Shown one piece after another: positions 1 through 5,523 of a stretch of 25,226 nt of DNA. Where the stretch lies: positions 1-25,226 of IMG/VR virus record IMGVR_UViG_3300042879_005897. One strand, 5' to 3'. The position numbers were made by a program, and so were the translations under genes. The notes under the pieces are model-generated. The model saw nothing but the letters and a program-made list of their open reading frames with translations. It was not told where the DNA came from and ran no database searches. Within the stretch, counting starts at the first letter, position 1. Each line of letters starts with the position of its first letter. The DNA is from a virus.

Positions 1-176
1 CGTGTCCAATTTACTCCATTTTCAATAAATGCTTCAAACAAAGGTGTACGCTTTTCAATTGAAGCAACACTATGCACATCACACAGCGTATATTCTGCAT
101 GACCTTTTGTAAAATTGTAGAGATATTCATTGCGGATAAAACAGGTTATTACTGGGATATTGTGGTTTAGATACAT
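1..176 (-). CDS. Hypothetical phage protein, N-terminal part (truncated by window edge)
   Basis: The frame is open from an ATG at 176 to the window edge and gives about 58 residues beginning MYLNHNIPVITCFIRNEYLY. It contains a regular alternation of hydrophobic and charged residues and no stop, so it is probably the start of a longer gene that continues leftwards outside the window. It lies just 3' of the first tRNA (CCA at 191), which matches the habit of genes in this array of starting soon after a tRNA. I do not recognise the family, and no function is assigned. Confidence 0.6.
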   Translation of the reverse strand, partial: MYLNHNIPVITCFIRNEYLYNFTKGHAEYTLCDVHSVASIEKRTPLFEAFIENGVNWT

Positions 177-190
177 TCAGTGTAGAAAAA

Positions 191-283
191 TGGTACTCCA
201 GGAGAGATTCGAACTCTCATCGGCGCGTTATCTACGACTTACCCCTTATAAGGAGGCTGCTTTAACCATTAAGCTACTGGAGC
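191..283 (-). tRNA. tRNA with anticodon TAT (Ile), extended variable region
   Basis: The cloverleaf has acceptor GCTCCAG/CTGGAGT, discriminator A and encoded CCA. The D-loop has the usual GG and the T-loop is canonical TTCGAAT. The anticodon stem GCCTC/GGGGT holds loop CTTATAA, so the anticodon reads TAT. The variable region is about 22 nt, which is class II length and unexpected for an isoleucine tRNA. Identity is by anticodon only. Confidence 0.75.
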
Positions 284-383
284 ATTTAGAAAATGACTGA
301 AGGTTTCAGCGACTCCTACAAACGCATTCTGTATTTTCTAGAACGCCTATTCGGCAACGGCATACAGAATTCATGGCCGAAAT

Positions 384-479
384 TGGTGGCCGGATCGATT
401 CGTCGTTATGAAAGCTCAAAACTTACAGCTGCTTAACGTTTGCAGGGAGAGGTTTCTCTTGCCTTTTCAGACGCCGACC
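384..479 (-). ncRNA. tRNA-like cloverleaf RNA ending in CCA, no usable anticodon
   Basis: The element is preceded by the array's usual AAATTGG linker and ends in ACCA. Six pairs, GGTCGG/CCGGCC, close it. Inside are four small stems in cloverleaf order: AGAG/CTCT, CTGC/GCAG with a 9-nt loop, AAG/CTT, and CGA/TCG. The loops do not match tRNA: there is no T33 and no TTC or TGC T-loop. It could be a decayed tRNA or a separate structured RNA processed with the array. This is inference from folding by eye. Confidence 0.4.
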
Positions 480-496
480 ATTTTTAGAAATTAATG

Positions 497-577
497 TGGG
501 TGAGAGTAATGATTACTCACAAGCTATCTTCCACGCTGCGTTATTCGGTCACTATCCAATGAGTTAATTACTCTCAC
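497..577 (-). ncRNA. tRNA-sized structured RNA closed by an 11-bp stem, followed by CCA
   Basis: GTGAGAGTAAT at 500-510 is perfectly complementary to ATTACTCTCAC at 567-577, and the minus-strand 3' end is followed directly by CCA (497-499). Total length is about 81 nt, tRNA size. Interior mini-stems TCA/TGA, ACG/CGT and AAG/CTT are possible. No T-loop or anticodon loop is recognisable, so it is not called as a tRNA. Confidence 0.4.
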
Positions 578-868
578 TGTTAACGATAGAGAGGAATGGT
601 TACCTCCAAGACAATACAGCCATCAGTATATGATACGATTTGTTGTCTTCTTACGTCACTCAGAGTTGTACTCTCTGGTTATTTCAACCTTACACAGCAT
701 GGCTATCACAACCCGCTTAGCATCTTTTCAGATGTTACACGATGCATTATGGGCTGGCGACCCATTATTCTGCCACCACGAATTCAAAAAATTTCAAAGA
801 TCAAATGAGCTTTTTCGCTCTTGTGAATATACTTTAACGTCTTGATCTTGCTTATCAACTAAAAAAGA
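578..868 (-). other. Gene-free stretch rich in hairpins
   Basis: No convincing reading frame exists here; two plus-strand frames of about 70 codons overlap one another and have no start signals. Several hairpins are visible: AAGACAA (608-614) with TTGTCTT (643-649), AGAGT/ACTCT near 660-675, and CATCT/AGATG near 722-735, whose minus-strand loop would be GAAA. It probably continues the structured-RNA content of the array. No tRNA can be folded. Confidence 0.3.
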
Positions 869-1393
869 TTATAAAATTGCACTTGGATCTAACACGACGA
901 GTGATAAATTATCTTTTATATTAATCTCTCCCTCACCAATATTACGATAAGCAAGAACTTTATACCCCGCTTTGCGGGCTAACTCTATACCTGCAGCATT
1001 CTCTTCTTCAAAATATCCGCCTTTATCCTTTAAAATTTTTGGATACAGCTTGTCTAGACTTATAGTATATCTAAAAATATGCCAGTCATCTTGTTCTACC
1101 ACTTCAAATCTAGTCTGAGCTTGAGCAAAAGTACCAAAATGTGATGCAAATCGTTGCTCATAGCCTTTATTTGAGCGAGCATCAAATACGCGTTTTTTTG
1201 ACAAAACACCCTTAAAGGCATTTATCTGCGGCATAGTTCGTAATTTAGCAAATAATATATTGCCCGTTAAATTAGGTACACTTTTGTTTACAGCTTTATC
1301 GTGAAAGCGATTGAGTTCAACACTCCAATCATATTTTTCATACATCAAAGCTACAATGCTAGCAAGTTCTTGATTATGGAATGAAATATACAT
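869..1393 (-). CDS. Hypothetical phage protein, 174 aa
   Basis: The frame runs 174 codons and starts 15 nt after the CCA of the upstream tRNA-Thr(GGT); CATAAATA lies in that gap, 9 nt before the ATG. The product is mixed alpha/beta and soluble, with no signal or membrane segment. Its C-terminal half (residues 130-174) contains EEENAAGIELARKAGYKV and ends LSLVVLDPSAIL. A closing VV-x-DPS-x-I motif is seen in ADP-ribosyltransferase-like and polyvalent phage proteins, but no catalytic R-S-E set is evident, so this is only a hint. Unknown function; the frame itself is well supported by its length and array position. Confidence 0.7.
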   Translation of the reverse strand: MYISFHNQELASIVALMYEKYDWSVELNRFHDKAVNKSVPNLTGNILFAKLRTMPQINAFKGVLSKKRVFDARSNKGYEQRFASHFGTFAQAQTRFEVVEQDDWHIFRYTISLDKLYPKILKDKGGYFEEENAAGIELARKAGYKVLAYRNIGEGEINIKDNLSLVVLDPSAIL

Positions 1394-1408
1394 ATAATTT
1401 AATATTTA

Positions 1409-1493
1409 TGGAGGTCTCAAAGAGATTTGCACTCTTCTATCACGAATACCAATCGTGTGCATCGCTTTCTATGCTTTGAGACCAAATGTGCTC
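1409..1493 (-). tRNA. tRNA-Thr(GGT), altered elbow (A18, G55)
   Basis: Perfect acceptor GGTCTCA/TGAGACC and encoded CCA. Anticodon stem CACGA/TCGTG holds loop TTGGTAT, giving GGT. The T-stem AAGAG/CTCTT closes loop TGCAAAT, so position 55 is G. The D-loop reads ATAGAA, with A18 G19 rather than GG. Confidence 0.88.
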
Positions 1494-1561
1494 CTTGCGA
1501 TTTTCAGGGTCACATGCACCGTCGCACATGGCTAGCTGTCGGGCGGAGCGATAGCTCGTTA

Positions 1562-1635
1562 TGGTAGGGAGTGAAGGTAACGCTCCTTCTTCTCTGGCGT
1601 GTCGAGCCAGTGTATTGCTTCTATACTAACTCCCC
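1562..1635 (-). tRNA. tRNA-Val(GAC), altered elbow and C33
   Basis: Acceptor GGGGAGT/ACTCCCT, discriminator A and CCA. The five-pair anticodon stem CTGGC/GCCAG holds loop TCGACAC, so the anticodon is GAC but position 33 is C instead of U. The T-loop is AGCGTTA (G55) under stem GAAGG/CCTTC, and the D-loop has TAGAA (A18). Its first 15 nt overlap the end of the upstream gene. Confidence 0.82.
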
Positions 1636-1902
1636 ATTTGTTGTAATTGTTTGTTTTGCATAAAGCGTATCATCCATAGTTACTTGCAATATGCGACTTG
1701 ACATATCCTCATCTATCTCCTTTTGTATTTCAAGAGAAACATGTTCTGTCATTGTTAGCAACGGTATGTAAGGGGCGTATACTATTCCTTGCCAATCCTT
1801 AAATGCTTTTGTTACTGTTTTAGTAGGTGTTGTCGAAATTGGTAAGAGAGGAGCGACTAATGCTCCTAGTGCGCTTTTGAAGAATGATCGTCTGTCAACC
1901 AT
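1621..1902 (-). CDS. Small protein with Tat-like N-terminus, 93 aa
   Basis: The protein begins MVDRRSFFKSALGALVAPLL, a near-ideal twin-arginine signal (RR-x-F-x-K followed by a hydrophobic stretch and a proline/serine region). The rest contains YAPYIPLL and is otherwise unrecognised. Such a signal would send a folded protein across the host inner membrane, but in a phage it could also be a structural N-terminus that only resembles one. The start overlaps the end of the upstream gene by 8 nt, which implies translational coupling. The stop codon lies inside the next tRNA, Val(GAC), with a 15-nt overlap. Confidence 0.72.
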   Translation of the reverse strand: MVDRRSFFKSALGALVAPLLPISTTPTKTVTKAFKDWQGIVYAPYIPLLTMTEHVSLEIQKEIDEDMSSRILQVTMDDTLYAKQTITTNGELV

Positions 1903-2392
1903 TGGCTTTGATGTTGAAATAATGATTTTTAGTCTTATCAGAAATGCCTGGATGTCTCATAAAGAAATCTACAACACTTTTAGGATCATATTTGCCTTTA
2001 CCACCATACATATTTCGCATCATGCGCAAAATAGCAACTTTGGTGAGTCTGTCTACTTTTGGAGGTGTGGTCAATGTAGCAATGAATGGATATATCCATC
2101 CCCAACCATTGGCCCAAAACTCCATGCTTTCTGTTACTAGACCATTGAGTGTAATTTCTTTGATGCGCTGACCATCAACAATGGGCTTTATGTATGTGAG
2201 TTCTTCAGAAGAAAGACCCTTGGATCCTCTTTCTTGATAGTGCTCAAAAGCACTGCGCCACTTTTCTGGATCGTAATCTTTAATTTCCTGCATATTGATA
2301 AAAGCAGGATTTTGTTTGAAATTACACCAAAAGAGAAAGTGATTCCAAACTCGATCTTTGCGAATTTTTTTTCTGCGTTGTTTAAGATTCAT
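1895..2392 (-). CDS. Hypothetical phage protein, 165 aa
   Basis: The frame starts 9 nt after the CCA of tRNA-Thr(TGT). The N-terminus is strongly basic (KQRRKKIRKDRVW), which suggests nucleic-acid contact or a virion role. The central part contains ESMEFWANGWGWIYPF and the C-terminal part a basic helix near RMMRNMYGGKGKYD. No signal peptide or clear membrane span is present. It overlaps the downstream Tat-like gene by 8 nt, so the two are likely co-translated. Family not recognised. Confidence 0.72.
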   Translation of the reverse strand: MNLKQRRKKIRKDRVWNHFLFWCNFKQNPAFINMQEIKDYDPEKWRSAFEHYQERGSKGLSSEELTYIKPIVDGQRIKEITLNGLVTESMEFWANGWGWIYPFIATLTTPPKVDRLTKVAILRMMRNMYGGKGKYDPKSVVDFFMRHPGISDKTKNHYFNIKANG

Positions 2393-2401
2393 AATATAAA
2401 A

Positions 2402-2477
2402 TGGAGGTCATAGTCGGATTTGAACCAACAACCTGCTGATTACAAATCAGCTGCTCTACCAGTTGAGCTATATGACC
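2402..2477 (-). tRNA. tRNA-Thr(TGT), canonical
   Basis: Acceptor GGTCATA/TATGACC with CCA. Anticodon stem GCTGA/TCAGC holds loop TTTGTAA, giving TGT. The D-loop has CTGGTAGAGC with GG and the T-loop is TTCAAAT, so the elbow is canonical. Confidence 0.93.
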
Positions 2478-2491
2478 ATAAGGTCTAAAAG

Positions 2492-2499
2492 ACTAAATA
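2492..2499 (+). promoter_or_regulatory. Late-promoter-like box ACTAAATA
   Basis: TAAATA at 2494-2499 is followed by exactly 5 nt and then the ATG of the small membrane gene. The same geometry recurs at seven other genes in the window. It resembles the T4 late box TATAAATA. Confidence 0.5.
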
Positions 2500-2504
2500 A
2501 TTAT

Positions 2505-2591
2505 ATGAACCTTCTTGAATTAATCAACACATTTTCAGGAATAATCGCCCTTGCGGTTCTTTTCATTGCCATTGCGAAAATTTTCCAATAG
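2505..2591 (+). CDS. 28-aa single-span membrane peptide
   Basis: ATG at 2505 to TAG at 2589 encodes MNLLELINTFSGIIALAVLF followed by IAIAKIFQ, almost entirely one hydrophobic helix from residue 10. A TAAATA-N5-ATG start signal precedes it. It lies in tandem with a second tiny hydrophobic frame 2-17 nt downstream, both opposite to the surrounding genes. Small phage membrane peptides often act in lysis or host-membrane modification, but no specific role can be assigned. Support comes from composition and the start signal rather than from a known family. Confidence 0.5.
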   Translation: MNLLELINTFSGIIALAVLFIAIAKIFQ

Positions 2592-2608
2592 CAGTGAATG
2601 CGATACTT

Positions 2609-2686
2609 ATGAGCACTTTACTTTTAATTTTTGGTCTATTTGGCGTTGCTCTTGGTCTATACCTCATGGCAACAGACATGTGTTAA
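2609..2686 (+). CDS. 25-aa single-span membrane peptide (alternative GTG start at 2594)
   Basis: ATG at 2609 gives MSTLLLIFGLFGVALGLYLM then ATDMC, a glycine-containing hydrophobic helix. A GTG at 2594, 2 nt after the previous stop, would add five residues (MNAIL). The stop overlaps the stop of the convergent 306-aa gene by 3 nt. The tandem arrangement suggests a pair of interacting membrane peptides, such as holin-like or spanin-like partners, but this is speculation. Confidence 0.42.
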   Translation: MSTLLLIFGLFGVALGLYLMATDMC

Positions 2687-3603
2687 CGTTGAATGCATTC
2701 ATACAATGCAATCAAATTTTTATCATCTGCATCAATGAAATGATCAACAGCAAGCTTGTAGCCATGTTGCTCCGAACCACCTTCAGGTGCACCACCTAAA
2801 TAATCAGCAGGTGAGTAATCAATGTTATTTTTTACTTGTAAATTTGCTTGTGAATTAGCCTTTTTTTGTTGGACTAGTTCTTTTTTTACAACTCTAATTG
2901 AATCTTTAATTACTCTATCAATAGAAGCTATTAATTCGTTGTCACCACGATACATTCCTTTGTCAGCCATATCCTTGGCAGAATACAAAATTTTATATTT
3001 GCTTGATTGCGGATTTATAGTATTGATGTCTCCATAATAGATATCTCCTGCAGGTATGTATTTAGGCTCTTTTAATGCATCCATTGCAATTTCAATAGGC
3101 TGCTGTACAAATTGGTCTATTGCATCTCTGTACCACTCGTCATCAGAATCATCAGAATCATCAGAATCATCAGAATCATCAGAACTACGAACTTGACGAT
3201 CTCCAAAATCATCTAGACCAGGATACATGCTTCCCATTCTTTTGACTACATCTTCTGGCATCATGCCAAGCAATTCTTCTTGCATATAATCTGCAAATGC
3301 ATCACCACCACCATTTGCATACGCAACTATCACTTTTGCCAAAGCATCATTTATTTTTAATCGGCCGGGCTGCTTTACAGCTTTTTGTGCTAATGCAGCT
3401 GCTTTTTCAGGCGATGTTAATTTAGAAAAAATATTTTTCCAAGCTGTTTCTGTAAATCTTTTTATATTAATTGATACACCCGCTAATCCATAACTATTAT
3501 GAGAAAATCTTTCATCTTGTGCCAAAGATACTATGGGTTTAGCAAAAGATGAAACCATGGTGCCAATCATTTTTTTGAGAATATCTCTACGTGTATCTTG
3601 CAT
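2683..3603 (-). CDS. 306-aa protein with twin-arginine-like start and Ser-Asp-Asp repeat
   Basis: The N-terminus MQDTRRDILKKMIGTMVSSF carries RR followed by a mildly hydrophobic stretch, similar in layout to the neighbouring 93-aa gene. Residues about 140-155 are five SDD units encoded by a 9-bp tandem repeat, an acidic flexible linker. Upstream of it are helical segments with KAAALAQKAVKQPGRLKI; the C-terminal part is charged and ends in ALYECIQR. TATAAATA lies 7 nt before the start. It is probably a virion-associated or exported protein of unknown role. Its stop overlaps the tiny convergent membrane gene. Confidence 0.78.
   Translation of the reverse strand: MQDTRRDILKKMIGTMVSSFAKPIVSLAQDERFSHNSYGLAGVSINIKRFTETAWKNIFSKLTSPEKAAALAQKAVKQPGRLKINDALAKVIVAYANGGGDAFADYMQEELLGMMPEDVVKRMGSMYPGLDDFGDRQVRSSDDSDDSDDSDDSDDEWYRDAIDQFVQQPIEIAMDALKEPKYIPAGDIYYGDINTINPQSSKYKILYSAKDMADKGMYRGDNELIASIDRVIKDSIRVVKKELVQQKKANSQANLQVKNNIDYSPADYLGGAPEGGSEQHGYKLAVDHFIDADDKNLIALYECIQR
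3141..3185 (-). repeat. Five 9-bp tandem repeats (CATCAGAAT)
   Basis: Five consecutive in-frame copies of a 9-bp unit, the last differing by one base, encode the Ser-Asp-Asp linker of the 306-aa protein. Copy number changes would keep the frame and alter only linker length. Confidence 0.95.
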
Positions 3604-3610
3604 ATGCTAT

Positions 3611-3618
3611 TATTTATA
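3611..3618 (-). promoter_or_regulatory. T4-like late promoter TATAAATA
   Basis: An exact TATAAATA on the minus strand ends 7 nt before the ATG at 3603. No Shine-Dalgarno is visible between box and start. Confidence 0.6.
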
Positions 3619-3637
3619 TCTGCGCTGTAAAAATATC

Positions 3638-3717
3638 GAGACAAACAACACGTGTGCATTCAAACACACCTGCCGACAACTGGAGTTCAACCTATAAACT
3701 TCGATGTTGCTTGTCTC
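3638..3717 (-). ncRNA. Tentative structured RNA closed by a 13-bp stem
   Basis: GAGACAA-N-CAACA at 3638-3650 pairs with TGTTG-N-TTGTCTC at 3705-3717, with one G-U on the minus strand, closing an 80-nt domain. A second stem GTGTG/CACAC with an 8-nt loop TTTGAATG sits where a T-arm would be. There is no CCA and no anticodon arm, so it is a tRNA-like or unrelated structured RNA between two genes. Confidence 0.4.
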
Positions 3718-3756
3718 AGTTAGATGTTAACTAAGGTTTCGAACTCTTGTTTGCAT

Positions 3757-3975
3757 CTATTCCGGAATTTTTGAAACTTCTAAAAATTGTTTCGCAAGAT
3801 GTTTATTTTCAAGCAATGATTTTGTAACAGCCATTATCCATTCACCATTAGCTGTTTCCCTAAAGCTTAATTCTTGCTTGCCTGGTGTATCAACTATGAT
3901 AACTCTTTTAAGCGTGATGTTTTTGCTAGTTTCATCACTAAAATTAATTTTTAAGATTGCGTTTTCCTTTTTCAT
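3757..3975 (-). CDS. Hypothetical phage protein, 72 aa
   Basis: It starts MKKENAILKINFSDETSKNI and shows alternating beta-type segments (LKINF, LKRVIIVD) followed by a C-terminal helix (SLLENKHLAKQFLEVSK). It overlaps the upstream 73-aa gene by ATGA, the standard translational-coupling junction, so the pair forms a small operon directly after tRNA-His. Not recognised. Confidence 0.68.
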   Translation of the reverse strand: MKKENAILKINFSDETSKNITLKRVIIVDTPGKQELSFRETANGEWIMAVTKSLLENKHLAKQFLEVSKIPE

Positions 3976-4193
3976 AAATCTTCTGCATGATGTACATTAT
4001 ATACATTGAACTCAAAAATGGTCCAATTGAATAATCTTAAGCTGATATCTGCTTTTGGACAATGATCACCATCATACCAATCAATGTCGCTTTTGAATTC
4101 AAACAATGACAAGCCATCATTCAATGATCGATGCTTGTGAAACATTGTAAATTCCCATGCATAGTCTTCGTTTATTTTGTTGTGTAATGTCAT
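3972..4193 (-). CDS. Hypothetical phage protein, 73 aa
   Basis: It starts 11 nt after the CCA of tRNA-His. The product MTLHNKINEDYAWEFTMFHK is rich in aromatic and histidine residues (WYDGDHC, YNVHHAEDL), a composition sometimes linked to metal binding, but no motif is complete. It is coupled by ATGA to the 72-aa gene. Not recognised. Confidence 0.65.
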   Translation of the reverse strand: MTLHNKINEDYAWEFTMFHKHRSLNDGLSLFEFKSDIDWYDGDHCPKADISLRLFNWTIFEFNVYNVHHAEDL

Positions 4194-4204
4194 ATATTTA
4201 GAAT

Positions 4205-4279
4205 TGGGCTCTCTACTGAGAATCGAACTCAGTTAAGACGCCCCACAAACGTCGGCCTTACCAATAGGCTATAGAGAGC
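4205..4279 (-). tRNA. tRNA-His(GTG) with encoded G-1
   Basis: The acceptor CTCTCTA/TAGAGAG is extended by G-1 pairing with C73, the hallmark of histidine tRNA. Anticodon stem GACGT/GCGTC holds loop TTGTGGG, giving GTG. The D-loop has TTGGTA and the T-loop TTCGATT, both canonical. Confidence 0.94.
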
Positions 4280-4287
4280 ATTTAAAA

Positions 4288-4364
4288 TGGTACCCTTGAC
4301 AGGACTCGAACCTGCATCGGTACAGAGTAGAAATCTGTTGCCTGATCCATTAGACTACAAGGGC
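4288..4364 (-). tRNA. tRNA-Arg(TCT), canonical
   Basis: Acceptor GCCCTTG/CAAGGGT with CCA. Anticodon stem ACAGA/TCTGT holds TTTCTAC, giving TCT. D-loop AATGGAT has GG and the T-loop is TTCGAGT. Confidence 0.94.
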
Positions 4365-4373
4365 ATTTAAAAT

Positions 4374-4448
4374 TGGAGGCCATTATGGGAGTTGAACCCA
4401 TCTACAGAGTTTTGCAGACTCCTGTCCACGCCAGCTGACTCAATGGCC
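4374..4448 (-). tRNA. tRNA-Cys(GCA), canonical
   Basis: Perfect acceptor GGCCATT/AATGGCC. Anticodon stem GGAGT/ACTCT holds CTGCAAA, giving GCA. The D-loop has GG, and the T-stem ATGGG/CCCAT closes TTCAACT. Confidence 0.93.
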
Positions 4449-4462
4449 TTTTAAAAATTGTT

Positions 4463-4600
4463 GGCACTCTACTGAGTAGCTAATTCAGTGAGTGCCCCAG
4501 ATATCATTCAATGAGATTGTGCAAGCGCTCTCATCCCAGAGCCGTTAGAGGCTCATGGCTTGCAAGAGCGGCCTCTAAAGTTGCGGATGGTTGAATATCT
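4463..4600 (-). ncRNA. Hairpin plus about 100-nt structured RNA between tRNAs
   Basis: The first part (4463-4496) is a hairpin GGCACTC-T-ACTGA / TCAGT-GAGTGCC with one bulge. The second part is closed by AGATAT (4499-4504) with ATATCT (4595-4600) and TCAA/TTGA inside. Within it are GCAAGC/GCTTGC (4521-4526, 4558-4563) and GAGCC/GGCTC (4539-4543, 4550-4554). The array linkers flank it on both sides. No anticodon or T-loop is recognisable. It is likely a stable RNA of unknown function. Confidence 0.45.
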
Positions 4601-4607
4601 CTGAAAT

Positions 4608-4682
4608 TGGTGGAGCGTAAGGGATTCGAACCCTTTCTTCAACCGTGCAAGGATCATGTGCTACCATTATCACTAACGCCCC
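4608..4682 (-). tRNA. tRNA-Ala(TGC), canonical
   Basis: Acceptor GGGGCGT/ACGCTCC with CCA. Anticodon stem TGATC/GGTTG with wobble pairs holds CTTGCAC, giving TGC. D-loop AATGGTAGC and T-loop TTCGAAT are canonical. Confidence 0.92.
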
Positions 4683-4688
4683 ATAAAA

Positions 4689-4764
4689 TGGTACCCGAGG
4701 ACGGGATCGAACCGCCGGCCTTATCCGTGTAAAGGATCTGCTACTACCGCTGAGCTACTCGGGC
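4689..4764 (-). tRNA. tRNA-Val(TAC), canonical
   Basis: Acceptor GCCCGAG/CTCGGGT with CCA. Anticodon loop TTTACAC on stem ATCC/GGAT gives TAC. D-loop has CGGTAG and T-loop is TTCGATC. Confidence 0.92.
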
Positions 4765-4771
4765 AACTTAC

Positions 4772-4966
4772 TTACTCTGAAACTTTTTGTTCTTTGCGAG
4801 CATTCTTTTCTGCTGTAATCTCGTTACGACGAGATTTTGCAAGTACAATAATATCTTGCAAACGCTTGCGTGCATTTGTACTTGCAGATAATTTACCGTT
4901 GTTGAACTTTTCGTCTTCAACAGCAAATGCTTCTAATAATTCTTTTAATTGTTCGTATGTTGTCAT
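4772..4966 (-). CDS. Histone Hc1-like small basic protein, 64 aa
   Basis: The sequence MTTYEQLKELLEAFAVEDEK followed by FNNGKLSASTNARKRLQDII and KSRRNEI matches the layout of the short Hc1-like proteins common in phages and some bacteria: an acidic first helix, a short N-G-K turn, a second helix with an ARKRLQ core and a basic third part. The family binds DNA non-specifically and is related to chlamydial histone Hc1. It probably coats or compacts DNA or acts on the host nucleoid. Assignment is from recall of the sequence pattern, not a search. It sits between tRNA-Val and tRNA-Met in the array. Confidence 0.6.
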   Translation of the reverse strand: MTTYEQLKELLEAFAVEDEKFNNGKLSASTNARKRLQDIIVLAKSRRNEITAEKNARKEQKVSE

Positions 4967-5010
4967 ATTCTATATATTAGATTATTAATTTACTTTATCA
5001 ACTTAAAATT

Positions 5011-5085
5011 TGGTTGCAGGCCGGGATTCGCACCACGCTCTCCAGCTTATGAGACTGGAATGGTCACTAGACCACCTACCCGCAA
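5011..5085 (-). tRNA. tRNA-Met-type (CAT), altered elbow, weak T-stem
   Basis: Anticodon stem CCAGT/GCTGG holds CTCATAA, giving CAT. The 5' TTGCGGG pairs with CCTGCAA just before the CCA, so the discriminator register is unclear. The T-loop is TGCGAAT (G55) with two mismatches in its stem, and the D-loop has CTAGT (A18). It could be initiator, elongator or a lysidine-modified Ile. Confidence 0.7.
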
Positions 5086-5093
5086 TTTAAAAA

Positions 5094-5169
5094 TGGCACA
5101 CGAGCTTGGGATCGAACCAAGTTCAATAGGGTAACAACCTACCGGCCCAACCGTGGTGCCTTCTCGTGT
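5094..5169 (-). tRNA. tRNA-Asn(GTT), canonical
   Basis: Acceptor ACACGAG/CTCGTGT, discriminator G as expected for Asn, CCA. Anticodon stem GTAGG/CCTAT holds TTGTTAC, giving GTT. T-loop TTCGATC, and the D-loop has GG. Confidence 0.9.
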
Positions 5170-5181
5170 ATCTATGAATCT

Positions 5182-5209
5182 ATTATAATGTATTTCCTAT
5201 AATGTTCAA
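5182..5209 (-). promoter_or_regulatory. Sigma70-like promoter driving the tRNA-Asn end of the array
   Basis: On the minus strand TTGAAC (5204-5209) and TATAAT (5182-5187) are spaced 16 nt, with transcription into tRNA-Asn. The stretch AGGAAATAC directly upstream of the -10 recurs at 7704-7720, so it may be part of a phage promoter class. Confidence 0.6.
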
Positions 5210-5218
5210 CTTAAAAAT

Positions 5219-5294
5219 TGGTACTCCTGATAGGACTTGCACCTACACTGAATGCGCCCTTAACGCATTGCCTCTACTATTGGGCTACAGGAGC
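5219..5294 (-). tRNA. tRNA with anticodon AAG, class I, altered elbow; identity uncertain
   Basis: Acceptor GCTCCTG/CAGGAGT with CCA. The perfect stem ATGCG/CGCAT holds TTAAGGG, so the anticodon reads AAG (Leu codon CTT). The variable loop is only about 5 nt, unlike leucine tRNAs. T-loop TGCAAGT (G55) and D-loop AATAGTAGA (A18). Confidence 0.78.
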
Positions 5295-5303
5295 ATTTGA
5301 AAT

Positions 5304-5388
5304 TGGTCCTTCTGGCAGGAATTGAACCTGCGTCTGAACCTTATCAAGATTCTGCTAAAACCACTCAGCTACAGAAGGTTTGAAATTG
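5304..5388 (-). tRNA. tRNA-Ile(GAT), canonical elbow
   Basis: Acceptor CCTTCTG/CAGAAGG, discriminator A, CCA. Anticodon stem GAATC/GGTTC holds TTGATAA, giving GAT. The D-loop has GTGGTT and the T-loop is TTCAATT. Confidence 0.86.
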
Positions 5389-5396
5389 GAAGCGGA

Positions 5397-5465
5397 CCAG
5401 TGAATCGAACACTGCTTGCAGGCTTATGAGGCGAGCTAGACCACCAGGCCTTTTTTCCATCCGCA
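5397..5465 (-). tRNA. Degenerate tRNA-Met-like (CAT), possible pseudo-tRNA
   Basis: Only 69 nt long. The anticodon loop CTCATAA gives CAT but its stem has two internal mismatches. The T-arm CAGTG/CACTG with TTCGATT is good. The region before the D-arm holds an A-run, and position 1:72 appears to be a T-T mismatch. It may be a decayed copy of the Met tRNA at 5011, with which it shares GGTGGTCTAG. Confidence 0.5.
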
Positions 5466-5510
5466 TCTTGAAATTGTTTGTTAGCTGCCTACGCTTTATT
5501 TCATTATAGG

Positions 5511-5518
5511 CATAAATA
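5511..5518 (+). promoter_or_regulatory. Late-promoter-like box CATAAATA
   Basis: CATAAATA is followed by exactly 5 nt (CTTAT) and the ATG at 5524. No Shine-Dalgarno lies between. Confidence 0.6.
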
Positions 5519-5523
5519 CTTAT

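Noticed and set aside
497-577. Selenocysteine tRNA, suggested by the long closing stem
   Set aside because: No TCA anticodon loop and no T-loop can be folded.
596-845. Two plus-strand frames of about 70 codons
   Set aside because: They overlap each other, have no start signal, and lie in a hairpin-rich stretch of the minus-strand RNA array.
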